Shown here one piece after another: positions 45,814-54,594 of a DNA stretch of 64,000 nt. Under the pieces are notes generated by a model that was not told the origin of the DNA, searched no databases, and saw only the letters and a list, made by a program, of their open reading frames with translations. Position 1 is the first letter of the stretch, and each line of letters begins with the position of its first letter. A program made the position numbers and the translations under genes. Source of the DNA: Pedobacter sp. BAL39 (GTDB lineage: Bacteria; Bacteroidota; Bacteroidia; Sphingobacteriales; Sphingobacteriaceae); contig NZ_ABCM01000010.1 of assembly GCF_000170795.1 (NCBI RefSeq), positions 62,001 to 126,000 of the forward strand, written 5' to 3'.

Positions 45814-47007
45814 TTACATAGCTGTGATCCTCCTTCCTTCCATCTTAAATTCAACGGAACCAGTAGATTCCAGTACCTGCAATAATTGTGATATATGATT
45901 AAACCGGGAAATGGTTCCCTTAAAGGTTTTCTTTTTTACTTCATCGTTTTCAAAAACGACATCCACATCGTACCAGCGGGAAACCTGCTTCATGATCCCT
46001 TCCAGATCCTGACCATCGAACATGAATAAACCATTCTTCCAGGCCATCGCCTGCTCTGTGTCCACATCCAATACTTTCAGTTGCGCACTGCCATTCAATT
46101 GCGCCTGTTGCCCAGGTTTCAGCAAAGCACCCTTAATTGCAGGATTTGTGAAAGATATAGATACCGATCCCTCCATCAACGTAGTTTTCTGGTTACTTTC
46201 ATCAGGGTAAGCATTGATATTAAAATGCGTTCCCAGCACCTCTACCTCCTCGGCAGCTGTTTTGACCACGAAGGGTTTCATTTTGTTTTTGGCCACTTCA
46301 AAATAAGCCTCCCCACTCAAAACTACCCTGCGCTCGTTCTTGCTGAACTGTACCGGAAATTTCAATGAGCTGGATGTATTTAACCACACCTTGCTCCCAT
46401 CCGGAAGGTTTACCTGATACTGGCCGCCACGAGGTGTCGCAATGGTATTCAGCAACATGGCCTGTGCAGGATTGACTGCATCAGCTCCTTTAACGGAATA
46501 AACCAGCTGACCATCCTTCGTTTTCGTTATGGCAATCCCACCCTGACTGGCAAGGTCGCCCTGGGCAGCATCATTCAAATTGATCACACTGCCGTCTGCC
46601 AAAGTCAGCGTGGCCTTATTCCCGCCGGGAGCAAGGTCATTCTTCACGAAACGATTCGGGTTTCCTGGCTGGTCTGCGATTTTATAAAAGTAGATGCCCG
46701 CAGATACTGCAACCAGCACCACCGCTGCAGCCGTCAGCCGACTCCATAAGCCGAATGTCTTTTTATGATGTTGGTTCTTTGTAAATGCCGGCGTACCGAT
46801 GAGCTGCTGATAAAACCGCTCTTCCTGCTCCTGTGTATAAAGTGCGGAAGGGCTGGTATTTTTCCAGACCTCATCCATTGCAGTAAAGAGTTGCTCGTCG
46901 TTACCTGTTAAGTTGAAATGACGGATCAGCTCAGCATAGTCTTCCCTGCTGATGCTGCCATCTGCAAACTGCTGAATCAGAACCGTAATTCTTTGATTAT
47001 ATGTCAT
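45814..47007 (-). CDS. FecR-family anti-sigma factor / signal transducer
   Basis: A 397-residue protein. A cytoplasmic N-terminal part of about 80 residues precedes one transmembrane helix (about 84-104, TAAAVVLVAVSAGIYFYKIA). The periplasmic FecR domain has TPRGGQYQVNLPDGSKVWLN, VVLSGEAYFEVAKNKMKPFV and EVLGTHFNINAYPD. The last 70 residues match the DUF4974 domain (VSRWYDVDVVFENDEVKKKT). It probably binds the ECF sigma factor encoded upstream and receives a signal from the STN domain of the SusC transporter encoded downstream. Confidence 0.94.
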   Translation of the reverse strand: MTYNQRITVLIQQFADGSISREDYAELIRHFNLTGNDEQLFTAMDEVWKNTSPSALYTQEQEERFYQQLIGTPAFTKNQHHKKTFGLWSRLTAAAVVLVAVSAGIYFYKIADQPGNPNRFVKNDLAPGGNKATLTLADGSVINLNDAAQGDLASQGGIAITKTKDGQLVYSVKGADAVNPAQAMLLNTIATPRGGQYQVNLPDGSKVWLNTSSSLKFPVQFSKNERRVVLSGEAYFEVAKNKMKPFVVKTAAEEVEVLGTHFNINAYPDESNQKTTLMEGSVSISFTNPAIKGALLKPGQQAQLNGSAQLKVLDVDTEQAMAWKNGLFMFDGQDLEGIMKQVSRWYDVDVVFENDEVKKKTFKGTISRFNHISQLLQVLESTGSVEFKMEGRRITAM

Positions 47008-47092
47008 CCCCTAATATTCCCTTTACTCTGGGTTTATATAGACATTACACATCAAAATGAATTCAGGACTAGTCGAAATGAAATTATTTTTA

Positions 47093-47683
47093 TTATTTTT
47101 TGAAAACAGCCATAGAAACCATCAGAAAACAGATCACATCCGATTGATTGAAATGAATTCTAAGCGTTTTAAGGGCAGCAACGAGGTGATTTTTTACAGT
47201 ATTCCTGGAAATATTCAATTTCTCCGCAATTTCATCATAATTCAGACCATCAAACCTACTCATCCGGAAAATTTGCTGCTGTTGTGGAGGAAGATTTACC
47301 AGAGCAGCTTCCGTGAAACGCTGCAGATCCTCTTTTAAGATAGACTCTTCAGTATCGTTGCTCACTTTTTCCATATTCAGCCAAAGCTGGTCTATGGCCT
47401 TCTGGGAAGTTGCAATCTGGCGAAGCGCGTTCAATGCGAGCCTGCGTGTGATCGTGTATAAATAAGGCGCGATGGGGAAATCCGGATTGATCCTGTCCCT
47501 GTTCATCCAGACATTCATCAACGTATCATGCACCACCTCTTCGGCCTGTTCTTTATTTTTCAGCAAACGGAAGGAAAAGGTGTACAGCTTGCGGAAATTA
47601 AGGTCAAAGATCTTCCGAAAAGCAGACTCATCACCTGCCTTTAACGCAATTATGGTGTCTTGTTCAGTCCACCCAGTTGCCAT
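47093..47683 (-). CDS. ECF sigma factor of the FecI/SusCD system
   Basis: A sigma-70 factor of 196 residues. Region 2 is at about 25-95 (FSFRLLKNKEQAEEVVHDTL, YLYTITRRLALNAL) and region 4 at about 130-185 (FRMSRFDGLNYDEIAEKLNI, SRNTVKNHLVAALKTLRIH). The first 20 nt overlap the 3' end of ispG (47664-47683), so transcription probably continues from ispG as well. It is the regulator of the fecR/susC/susD genes that follow. Confidence 0.93.
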   Translation of the reverse strand: MATGWTEQDTIIALKAGDESAFRKIFDLNFRKLYTFSFRLLKNKEQAEEVVHDTLMNVWMNRDRINPDFPIAPYLYTITRRLALNALRQIATSQKAIDQLWLNMEKVSNDTEESILKEDLQRFTEAALVNLPPQQQQIFRMSRFDGLNYDEIAEKLNISRNTVKNHLVAALKTLRIHFNQSDVICFLMVSMAVFKK

Positions 47684-49625
47684 CTTCCTTAATGAGTGAA
47701 ATCAAATCATCCAGAGCACGGGCAGAGTTCACGTTTTTTTTCACTACTTCTTTTCCTCTATAGAGCGTAATTTTATCGGGACCGGTACCTACATAACCGT
47801 AATCTGCATCAGCCATCTCCCCAGGGCCGTTTACGATACAGCCCATGATGCCAATTTTGATCCCTTTCAAATGGTCAGTCCTTGAACGGATCAGCTGGGT
47901 AGTCTCCTGCAGGTCAAACAAAGTACGTCCGCAACTAGGGCAGGATATATATTCTGTTTTCGAAATCCTCGTACGCGTAGCCTGAAGAATACCAAAACTG
48001 GTCGAATTGACCAACCCCAGGCCAACTGTTTCGTCGGCAGTGATCCAGACACCATCCCCCATACCATCAGTTAGCAGGGCACCAAGGTCTGTTGCGGCAT
48101 ATAACATCAGGTCGTCCGCATTTACCGACGGATATGCTCTTTTAATGATGACCGGAATCTGAAGTTCCTGCCGCATCAGCTCCACAAAAAGCGCACGCTG
48201 TGCCGCCATTCCGTGTGCTTCCGACGTAGTCAGTACTAAAATCACTTTTTCACCAAGTACGCTAAAATCCAGTCCAGATGCCTCCTCAGCATTCAGCTGT
48301 ACCAGATTCAGCTGTTCATCTTTTAACGCCACTCCTTGATATTCAGAAAAGCTTAGCAGCGGATGACAATTGTTTTTATCTTTCAGCCCAAGCCAGGTAT
48401 CATAATTATAAACCTGCTTCAGGTTACCTGGAAATGAGAATGACGGCAGCGCATCACCAAGATAAACGAGGTCACAGGCCTGATCGGTCATGTTGTATTT
48501 ATCCAGTCCCGCGCTGTACTGATACCCCACAGCATTCAGGAAAAAAGGATCTTTAAGATTTTCTTTTGATACATCAATCATCACCACGGGATGATGGTGC
48601 CCACCAATATGTTGTACAGGAACCGTGGTTCTTCTGTTATAGGCAAAAGGAGTATAAGGCAGCTCCTGAATGTTGAGTATCTCCCTTGCCGGCTGCTGAT
48701 CCATCTGCATCGCGCGGGCTTCATAGCGTTGTGCCATTGCACGGGCAACAGGGGCCTCAAATTCCGGATCTTCAGTCAGCGAAACCCTGATAGTATCCCC
48801 AAGACCGTCCTCCAGCAGTGTGCCAATGCCGACTGCGGACTTAATCCGCCCATCTTCCCCATCACCGGCTTCAGTCACACCCAGATGTAGCGGATAATTC
48901 ATTCCCTCTTTCACCATGGTTTCCACCAGCAGACGGTAAGCCTGCACCATGACCTGCGTATTGCTCGCTTTCATGGAAATCACCAGGTTATAGTAATTCA
49001 GGTCTTCACACATCCGGATGAACTCCATGGCCGATTCAACCATACCTCTTGGAGTGTCCCCATAGTGACTCATGATGCGGTCCGATAAAGAGCCGTGGTT
49101 TGTACCGATCCGCATGGCGGTACCATATTCCTTACAGATATTTACTAGTGGTGTAAACTTTTTATAGATGCGTTCCAGCTCTGCCTGGTAGGCCGACTGT
49201 GTATATTCGATGTTCTCAAACTTTTTCTTGTCGGCATAGTTACCCGGGTTCACACGTACCTTTTCTACAATCCGCGCCGCAGCTTCCGCAGCGTTAGGTG
49301 TAAAATGAATGTCCGCAACCAAAGGCACATTGTAGCCACGGTAACGGAGTTCCTTTTTGATGTTGGCCAGATTATCCGCCTCCTTCATGCTGGGTGCGGT
49401 GATGCGCACATACTCACAGCCAGATTCCACCATCCTGATGGTCTGTTCTACCGTTGCAATAGTGTTCATCGTATCTGTGGTGGTCATCGACTGAATCCTG
49501 ATGGGGTTCAATCCTCCCATAGGCACGTCGCCGATGGTTACTTCCCGGGTTAAAAACCTCGAATACTTTGTTAAACTGTTGCAATACCCACCAATTAACG
49601 CTTTCTGAACAGATACTTCTTCCAT
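47664..49625 (-). CDS. ispG: 4-hydroxy-3-methylbut-2-enyl-diphosphate synthase (long form)
   Basis: An MEP-pathway enzyme that reduces MEcPP to HMBPP for isoprenoids, using a [4Fe-4S] cluster. Its 653 residues exceed the E. coli form (about 370) because of a large central insert (about residues 300-510), as in the Bacteroidota, chlamydial and plant type. The N-terminal TIM barrel has IRIQSMTTTDTMNTIATVEQ and RIGTNHGSLSDRIMSHYGDT. The C-terminal domain has the cluster ligands in ISCPSCGRTLFDLQET and IGIMGCIVNGPGEMADADYG. Its 3' end overlaps the sigma gene. Confidence 0.95.
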   Translation of the reverse strand: MEEVSVQKALIGGYCNSLTKYSRFLTREVTIGDVPMGGLNPIRIQSMTTTDTMNTIATVEQTIRMVESGCEYVRITAPSMKEADNLANIKKELRYRGYNVPLVADIHFTPNAAEAAARIVEKVRVNPGNYADKKKFENIEYTQSAYQAELERIYKKFTPLVNICKEYGTAMRIGTNHGSLSDRIMSHYGDTPRGMVESAMEFIRMCEDLNYYNLVISMKASNTQVMVQAYRLLVETMVKEGMNYPLHLGVTEAGDGEDGRIKSAVGIGTLLEDGLGDTIRVSLTEDPEFEAPVARAMAQRYEARAMQMDQQPAREILNIQELPYTPFAYNRRTTVPVQHIGGHHHPVVMIDVSKENLKDPFFLNAVGYQYSAGLDKYNMTDQACDLVYLGDALPSFSFPGNLKQVYNYDTWLGLKDKNNCHPLLSFSEYQGVALKDEQLNLVQLNAEEASGLDFSVLGEKVILVLTTSEAHGMAAQRALFVELMRQELQIPVIIKRAYPSVNADDLMLYAATDLGALLTDGMGDGVWITADETVGLGLVNSTSFGILQATRTRISKTEYISCPSCGRTLFDLQETTQLIRSRTDHLKGIKIGIMGCIVNGPGEMADADYGYVGTGPDKITLYRGKEVVKKNVNSARALDDLISLIKEDGNWVD

Positions 49626-49644
49626 GTCACCTACTAATATAAAG

Positions 49645-49652
49645 CAAAGATA
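49645..49652 (-). promoter_or_regulatory. candidate -7 element of the ispG promoter
   Basis: On the - strand this reads TATCTTTG, a perfect TAnnTTTG match 19 nt before the ispG start codon. No clear -33 element is visible. Confidence 0.35.
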
Positions 49653-49754
49653 AAGATTATGTTCATAACTCGAATGTAAAGTCTGAGTGATGCTTTATCA
49701 TCTGCGTTTTAAGTCTGACCATCCTCTAAAATACAGATTAAGCGGATCAATCCG

Positions 49755-50375
49755 TTAGAGGAGCCTGTCTTTGATCACAAGTGTTCCGGCCAAAAGGTCA
49801 TGAAAACACTGCTGTTTTCTATTTAAGAAGCTATACAGATATCCAAAACAAACTGGCAATGCAGAAACCACCTTGGCAAGGTTCCTGCCAAAGGCATGGT
49901 TCAGGCTGATGCGTTCCCCATGAAGGTCGCATACCCTGATATTCAGCAGGGCCTTTCCTGCCGTGGCCTGCTTCTCTGAGGCTTCGGCAACGCTGCCGTA
50001 GATCAGTTTAACTAAAGGCAACAAAGGCAGCCCCATAATGCCCGCAGTAATACGTGCTCCTTTTTCTGTGATGAAGAGGTAACTCAGTAAAATTAAAAAA
50101 ACATAACCGATGGCAATAAAAAAGTAATCGATCACCATTGCCAGCAAGCGCTGATCAAAGGATGCGAAATACTGAGGTGCCGTCTTCTGGAAGCCAAAAC
50201 CAAAAAGCTCACGCAGTTCCGGGAACTCGTGAGCTTCTTTATAATCGTCCATTCCCGGTTTCCTGACAAAGGTTTCGGGAAGGATGGTCATTCCTTTTAA
50301 AGCAGCCAAAGCAAAAGGGCCGGTCGGCTTACCTTGCTGAACTACCGTATAAATTGCATCAGTAGGATCTTCCAT
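49755..50375 (-). CDS. GYF_2 and RDD domain membrane protein
   Basis: A 206-residue protein. The N-terminal 55 residues resemble the GYF_2 domain (YTVVQQGKPTGPFALAALKG). The RDD domain begins near residue 68 (YFASFDQRLLAMVIDYFFIA), with three to four transmembrane helices and the late segment GKALLNIRVCDLHGERISL. RDD proteins are poorly understood; some are ion transporters. The start is 2 nt after the LiaF-like gene, so it is the last member of the PspC/LiaF unit. Confidence 0.85.
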   Translation of the reverse strand: MEDPTDAIYTVVQQGKPTGPFALAALKGMTILPETFVRKPGMDDYKEAHEFPELRELFGFGFQKTAPQYFASFDQRLLAMVIDYFFIAIGYVFLILLSYLFITEKGARITAGIMGLPLLPLVKLIYGSVAEASEKQATAGKALLNIRVCDLHGERISLNHAFGRNLAKVVSALPVCFGYLYSFLNRKQQCFHDLLAGTLVIKDRLL

Positions 50376-50377
50376 CT

Positions 50378-51331
50378 TTAATAACGGTGCACCTCAAAAT
50401 TGCTCAGTCCACCGTCCAGCTTGATAAAAACCTTTTTAGTGGAGGAGGCATAATTTGGCGATTCATACAAACCTTCCTTCAACTTCGTAAATCCATTGAA
50501 ATCTTTCGCGGATAGTCCCGTTTTGGTGGTGATTCTGCACCCAACACTTTCCGGCACATTCAACTTCACATCTGCCACACCGGTTTTTACGGTGACATCT
50601 GCAATAGGTAACAGGTCCCCGATTCTGATGTCCAGCGCTGCCGCACCACCATCAAAGTTAAAACTGCGCACTTTATATTCTGATAGGTCAAATTTCACCT
50701 CTCCGGCACCCATATTCATGTGGATTTCCCACTCCGGATTCTTGTTCATGAGGAAATCAACATCGTTCCCCCCCTCATTTACTGACCAGCTGGACTTCCC
50801 TTTCATCTTAAAAGTTAAGGTATTGACGCTGTCGACCGTTTCATTCACCAATGAATAGCCGGTACGGGAACGGTGTGTCGATGCAGTAAACAGACTATCG
50901 GTTTCCCCTTTCAGCTCAAAGGAAGTACCACCACCGGAGATGTTCAATACGGTACGTTTTGCCATCACATCTGGCAGAGGAGCCGAAAACCTGGATTCCT
51001 TACCGCGACTATGTTCATGATCATCATCAAAATCCATATCGATATTGGGTTCAAAACTCTTGTCCAACCACTTATTTTCATTATGCCTTGGCTGTATGCC
51101 TCTGTAGAAAAGAACTCCCAATGCAATGATGAGTACGCCAAGAGAAATGGCACCACCCATCTGCGATTTGTTTTTATTGAAAAGTATATTCAAACCGGCA
51201 ATAATCAGGAATATCGGCCAGAAGCGCCAAACACTGCTCCAGTAAAAATCAATAATGTTAAAATTCTCCAGGAGCAACACGCCGCCGATAAACAGCAGGA
51301 TGATTCCCCACATTATTCTATCCGTTTTCAT
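50378..51331 (-). CDS. LiaF-like membrane protein (DUF5668)
   Basis: A 317-residue protein. Four closely spaced N-terminal transmembrane segments (about 7-25, 31-50 and 57-78 region; IMWGIILLFIGGVLLLENFN, FWPIFLIIAGLNILF) are typical of the LiaI/LiaF-like DUF5668 domain. The C-terminal half is a beta-rich region (VLNISGGGTSFELKGETDSL, INMGAGEVKFDLSEYKVRSF) like the LiaF C-terminal domain. It is expected to take part in envelope-stress sensing with the PspC protein upstream. Confidence 0.85.
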   Translation of the reverse strand: MKTDRIMWGIILLFIGGVLLLENFNIIDFYWSSVWRFWPIFLIIAGLNILFNKNKSQMGGAISLGVLIIALGVLFYRGIQPRHNENKWLDKSFEPNIDMDFDDDHEHSRGKESRFSAPLPDVMAKRTVLNISGGGTSFELKGETDSLFTASTHRSRTGYSLVNETVDSVNTLTFKMKGKSSWSVNEGGNDVDFLMNKNPEWEIHMNMGAGEVKFDLSEYKVRSFNFDGGAAALDIRIGDLLPIADVTVKTGVADVKLNVPESVGCRITTKTGLSAKDFNGFTKLKEGLYESPNYASSTKKVFIKLDGGLSNFEVHRY

Positions 51332-51381
51332 ATCTGTCTATGTTAATTTGAATAATTTCTTTTTGTGAATACTTAAAGACC

Positions 51382-52212
51382 TTAGTCCTCTTTCTTTTTA
51401 AAACGGTCGTCGATTGACGTTCCGGCTTCGGGGTTTACCGTTCCCGTTCCTTCTGCAGGTGTTTCCCGCACAGTGCTTGCAGGCATTTCATGCGTATCAC
51501 CCGTCGGTGTTTCCTGGACGGTGCTCACCGGTGTGTCCTGCACAGTGCTTGCTGGGGCTTCAGTAACAATTGGCTCTACTGAGGCAGCCACCTGTTCTTC
51601 CTGCTGGCTCTTCCACTCTTCCCAGGCGTTTTTGCGTTTTGATTTCATGATGAAGCTGATACCAATAGCCACAAAGATCAGTGGCCACAACTTATCAATG
51701 CCAAGCCAGAATGGTATGATATTGAACTCCTTCATCAGGAAAAAAATCCCAATCACGAGTAAGAATAATCCACCCACAGTCCTGCCAGTTTCGCTATTAC
51801 GTTTCTGATAAGGTTTAAAGTCCTTCTTAGTTTCGAACGCAAAAGGATCATTATTGATGGTCGATGATGTCCATCCCTTGTTGGGATCCTGTGTTTCTGC
51901 TTTTTTAGGCTCTGGTTGTGGGTAAGCTTGTTGGTGCGGCTGTGTAAAAGCATTTGGCGAATTGTAAACACCACCATGTGGTCCTTTGAAAAACTCATTG
52001 AACCTTGAAAATTTTGCTGCCGGATCGTTATTCACCGGTACAACAATCCACATAATGGCATACACCAATATACCTGTGCCTACCAGAAATATCGTCGACA
52101 ATACAAATAGCAACCTCACAATAGTTACATCCACCTCAATATATTCTGCAATGCCAGATGAAACACCTGCAATTACCTTCTCGTGTTCATTTCTAAATAA
52201 TCTCTTTTCCAT
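51382..52212 (-). CDS. PspC-domain membrane protein with octapeptide repeats
   Basis: A 276-residue protein. The PspC domain occupies 1-60 (EKVIAGVSSGIAEYIEVDVT, one transmembrane helix). A second membrane region lies at about 140-185 (GLFLLVIGIFFLMKEFNIIP, LIFVAIGISFIM), similar to LiaI-type helices. The C-terminal 60 or so residues are a low-complexity Thr/Pro/Glu tail with 8-residue repeats (TPVSTVQE, MPASTVRE). PspC proteins respond to envelope stress. It has a canonical Shine-Dalgarno sequence (52221-52226), uncommon in this phylum. Confidence 0.88.
   Translation of the reverse strand: MEKRLFRNEHEKVIAGVSSGIAEYIEVDVTIVRLLFVLSTIFLVGTGILVYAIMWIVVPVNNDPAAKFSRFNEFFKGPHGGVYNSPNAFTQPHQQAYPQPEPKKAETQDPNKGWTSSTINNDPFAFETKKDFKPYQKRNSETGRTVGGLFLLVIGIFFLMKEFNIIPFWLGIDKLWPLIFVAIGISFIMKSKRKNAWEEWKSQQEEQVAASVEPIVTEAPASTVQDTPVSTVQETPTGDTHEMPASTVRETPAEGTGTVNPEAGTSIDDRFKKKED
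51458..51553. repeat. four tandem 24-bp units in the pspC-like gene
   Basis: Units start at 51458, 51482 (diverged), 51506 and 51530, with shared cores such as GTGTTTCC and ACAGTGCTTGC. They encode octapeptides of the type TPxSTVQE in the tail of the PspC-like protein. Confidence 0.8.
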
Positions 52213-52220
52213 GACGCTAT

Positions 52221-52226
52221 CCTCCT
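52221..52226 (-). promoter_or_regulatory. strong Shine-Dalgarno sequence of the pspC-like gene
   Basis: On the - strand AGGAGG ends 8 nt before the ATG at 52212, preceded by an A-rich stretch. It fixes the start codon. It stands out because most genes in the window show no such sequence. Confidence 0.75.
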
Positions 52227-52236
52227 TTTCTTTTTT

Positions 52237-52926
52237 TTAAAACTGTAATGGTTTCATCAGTATCTCATCAACATTCGCACCATTGCTTAAGTTTAAAATG
52301 GCGTTAATCATATCCGCAACGTCCCCGGCTTGTACAAAACGATCGGGTGGAATTTCTGTCCCTGCCCATGACGATGTTAAGGTCGGCCCCGGCAAAACAG
52401 CGGTTACTTTTATGTTGTGTCTGGATAACTCCCTCCTCCATACATCATTAAGACTGAGCAATGCTGATTTAGTTACACCATAACTCCCTGCATTTTCAGG
52501 AATTACCCGGCTCGCTACGGAACAAATGGTAAAAATATGCCCTGAGCTCTGTTCAATCATCATTTTGCCAAAAAATTTCGTCATGTAATAGGGTGCAAGC
52601 AAGTTCAATTGAAGCTGTGATTCAAGCGCATCGTCGGCCTCTTTGAAGATCGCTGAGGGTAAGAACAGACCCGCATTGTTGACCAGCACATCGATACTAC
52701 CAAAAGTTTCCTTTACTGCATTACAAAAAGCATACACCTCATCTTTAAGGCTGCAATCGGCCTTAAAAGTAAAGACACTGTTGCCCGATTTACGGAGTTC
52801 AGCGGCCAGGAGCTCAAGGTCCGCGGCTGTTCTTGCACACACGGCGACATCATACCCCTGCTGGACCAATTTGATGGCAATGGCCCGTCCGATCCCTTTT
52901 GTCGCTCCTGTGATTACAGCTTTCAT
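52237..52926 (-). CDS. short-chain dehydrogenase/reductase (SDR)
   Basis: A 229-residue oxidoreductase. I place the start at the ATG at 52926 (MKAVITGATKGIGRAIAIKL); a longer open frame up to 53253 adds a non-homologous N terminus. The cofactor motif is TGATKGIG, the NNAG motif is in VLVNNAGLFLP, and the catalytic Ser and Tyr-x-x-x-Lys are in ICSVASRVIPENAGSYGVTK. It may act on a 3-oxoacyl or sugar substrate; this cannot be narrowed from sequence alone. It lies 24 nt upstream of the pspC-like gene and divergent from mlaE. Confidence 0.9.
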   Translation of the reverse strand: MKAVITGATKGIGRAIAIKLVQQGYDVAVCARTAADLELLAAELRKSGNSVFTFKADCSLKDEVYAFCNAVKETFGSIDVLVNNAGLFLPSAIFKEADDALESQLQLNLLAPYYMTKFFGKMMIEQSSGHIFTICSVASRVIPENAGSYGVTKSALLSLNDVWRRELSRHNIKVTAVLPGPTLTSSWAGTEIPPDRFVQAGDVADMINAILNLSNGANVDEILMKPLQF

Positions 52927-53098
52927 ACAATTAAGTTTTGGTCGCAATATTATAAAAAACATCACACAAAACTTCGGTCTTAAAACAGCAAAAAAGCATT
53001 TATAAGAAATAATTATTTGATAAATTAAGAATGTCACAACAATTTTTGTTGTTTCTTTGTAGTAATATTGCATTATTGCCACAGCTAATCTTTCAACA

Positions 53099-53833
53099 AT
53101 GAATTTCACCAATTTTGGCAGGTACATCCTTTTGCTTAAGGCCGTATTTCGAAAGCCGGAAAAAGCAAGTATATACATGAAGGCCATTTTTAAGCAGATG
53201 GACTTTATCGGTGTCGGATCACTTGGCTTAATTGCAATCATCTCTACCTTCATTGGTGCAGTAATGACCTTACAGATCGCCTTTCAGCTGGTGAGTGATT
53301 TTATTCCTAAAACCATCATCGGTTCTGTTAACCGCGACTCGAGTATCCTGGAACTAAGTCCCACCATCAGCGCCATTGTACTGGCAGGAAAAATCGGGTC
53401 AGCAATTTCCTCAGAGATTGGTACCATGCGCGTCAGCGAGCAGATCGATGCCCTGGAAATCATGGGCATCAACTCCCCCGGCTATCTCATCCTCCCTAAA
53501 ATCATTGCAGGAATCACCATGGTACCGCTTCTGGTGATCATGTCGATGTTCTTGAGCATCACCGGTGGATATATTGGCGGAACTTTATCCGGCGCAGTTT
53601 CTGCTGCTGAATATGTACAGGGGATTACGACAGACTTCAACCCATACACCATTGTAGTTGCCTTGGTTAAAGCTTTTGTTTTTGGTTTTATCATCACTTC
53701 AGTACCTGCATACGAGGGATTTTATGTAAAGGGTGGTGCGCTGGAAGTTGCTCAGGCAAGCACCAGGGCAGTAGTTGTAAGCTGCATTACCATTTTGGCC
53801 TGTGACTACATCGTAACTCAGTTATTACTATGA
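53099..53833 (+). CDS. MlaE-family ABC permease
   Basis: The permease of an MlaFEDB-type phospholipid transport complex in the inner membrane. It has 244 residues with about five to six hydrophobic segments and the family marks FIGAVMTLQIAFQL, APTISAIVLAGKIGSAISSE (here with SPTISA) and EIGTMRVSEQIDALEIMGIN. The ATPase gene follows with a 4-nt ATGA overlap. No MlaD (MCE-domain) gene is in the window; it is probably elsewhere. Confidence 0.93.
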   Translation: MNFTNFGRYILLLKAVFRKPEKASIYMKAIFKQMDFIGVGSLGLIAIISTFIGAVMTLQIAFQLVSDFIPKTIIGSVNRDSSILELSPTISAIVLAGKIGSAISSEIGTMRVSEQIDALEIMGINSPGYLILPKIIAGITMVPLLVIMSMFLSITGGYIGGTLSGAVSAAEYVQGITTDFNPYTIVVALVKAFVFGFIITSVPAYEGFYVKGGALEVAQASTRAVVVSCITILACDYIVTQLLL

Positions 53834-54582
53834 TCGAAATCAAAGACATCAACAAATCATTCGGAAGCAATCAGGTACTAAAGGGCATTTCAGGCAAGTT
53901 TGAGGCTGGCGTGACCAACCTGATCATCGGTGGGTCCGGCTCTGGAAAAACAACATTGCTGAAATGCATGATTGGCCTTCACCATCCGGAACAGGGTAGC
54001 GTAGAATATGACGGCCGTGAGTTCACGACCATGAGCTTTGAAGAAAAAATTGAGATCAGGAAAGAGATCGGAATGCTTTTCCAGGGATCCGCACTCTTCG
54101 ACTCCATGACGGTTGAGGAAAACATCATGTTTCCTTTGAATATGTTTACAGAGCAATCCCGCAGTGAGAAACTGGACAGGGTCAATTTCTGTTTGGAGCG
54201 TGTGAACCTGGAAGGAAAAAACAAACTTTTCCCTGCGGAGTTGTCCGGGGGGATGAAAAAACGTGTGGGCATTGCCCGCGCCATCGCCATGAATCCAAAA
54301 TACCTCTTTGTCGATGAGCCCAACTCTGGCCTCGATCCGAAAACGTCAATCGTTATTGATGAACTGATCAAAGAGCTTACTGAAGAATACAATACCACCA
54401 CGATTGTCGTTACCCACGATATGAACTCTGTAATGGGTATTGGTGATTACATCCTGTTTCTCCACGAAGGAAAAAAATTCTGGGAAGGTTCCAACAAGGA
54501 AATTGCCCACACTGATATCCAAGAACTAAATGATTTTGTTTTTGCCAGCCGGTTTATGAAGGCGGCAAAAGGAAAATTTTAA
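53830..54582 (+). CDS. MlaF-like ABC ATPase
   Basis: The ATPase partner of the MlaE-type permease; 250 residues. Walker A is IIGGSGSGKTTLLKCM, the signature LSGGMKKRVGIARAIAMN (the MKKR form is typical of MlaF), Walker B LFVDEPNSGLDPKTS, and the switch His in IVVTHDMNSVMG. Translation is probably coupled to mlaE through the ATGA overlap. The methyltransferase gene follows 12 nt later. Confidence 0.94.
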   Translation: MIEIKDINKSFGSNQVLKGISGKFEAGVTNLIIGGSGSGKTTLLKCMIGLHHPEQGSVEYDGREFTTMSFEEKIEIRKEIGMLFQGSALFDSMTVEENIMFPLNMFTEQSRSEKLDRVNFCLERVNLEGKNKLFPAELSGGMKKRVGIARAIAMNPKYLFVDEPNSGLDPKTSIVIDELIKELTEEYNTTTIVVTHDMNSVMGIGDYILFLHEGKKFWEGSNKEIAHTDIQELNDFVFASRFMKAAKGKF

Positions 54583-54594
54583 TATCTTCATTTT

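Noticed and set aside
52927-53253. N-terminal extension of the SDR protein to 338 residues
   Set aside because: The SDR cofactor motif begins right at the ATG at 52926; the extension runs antisense into mlaE and is not homologous.
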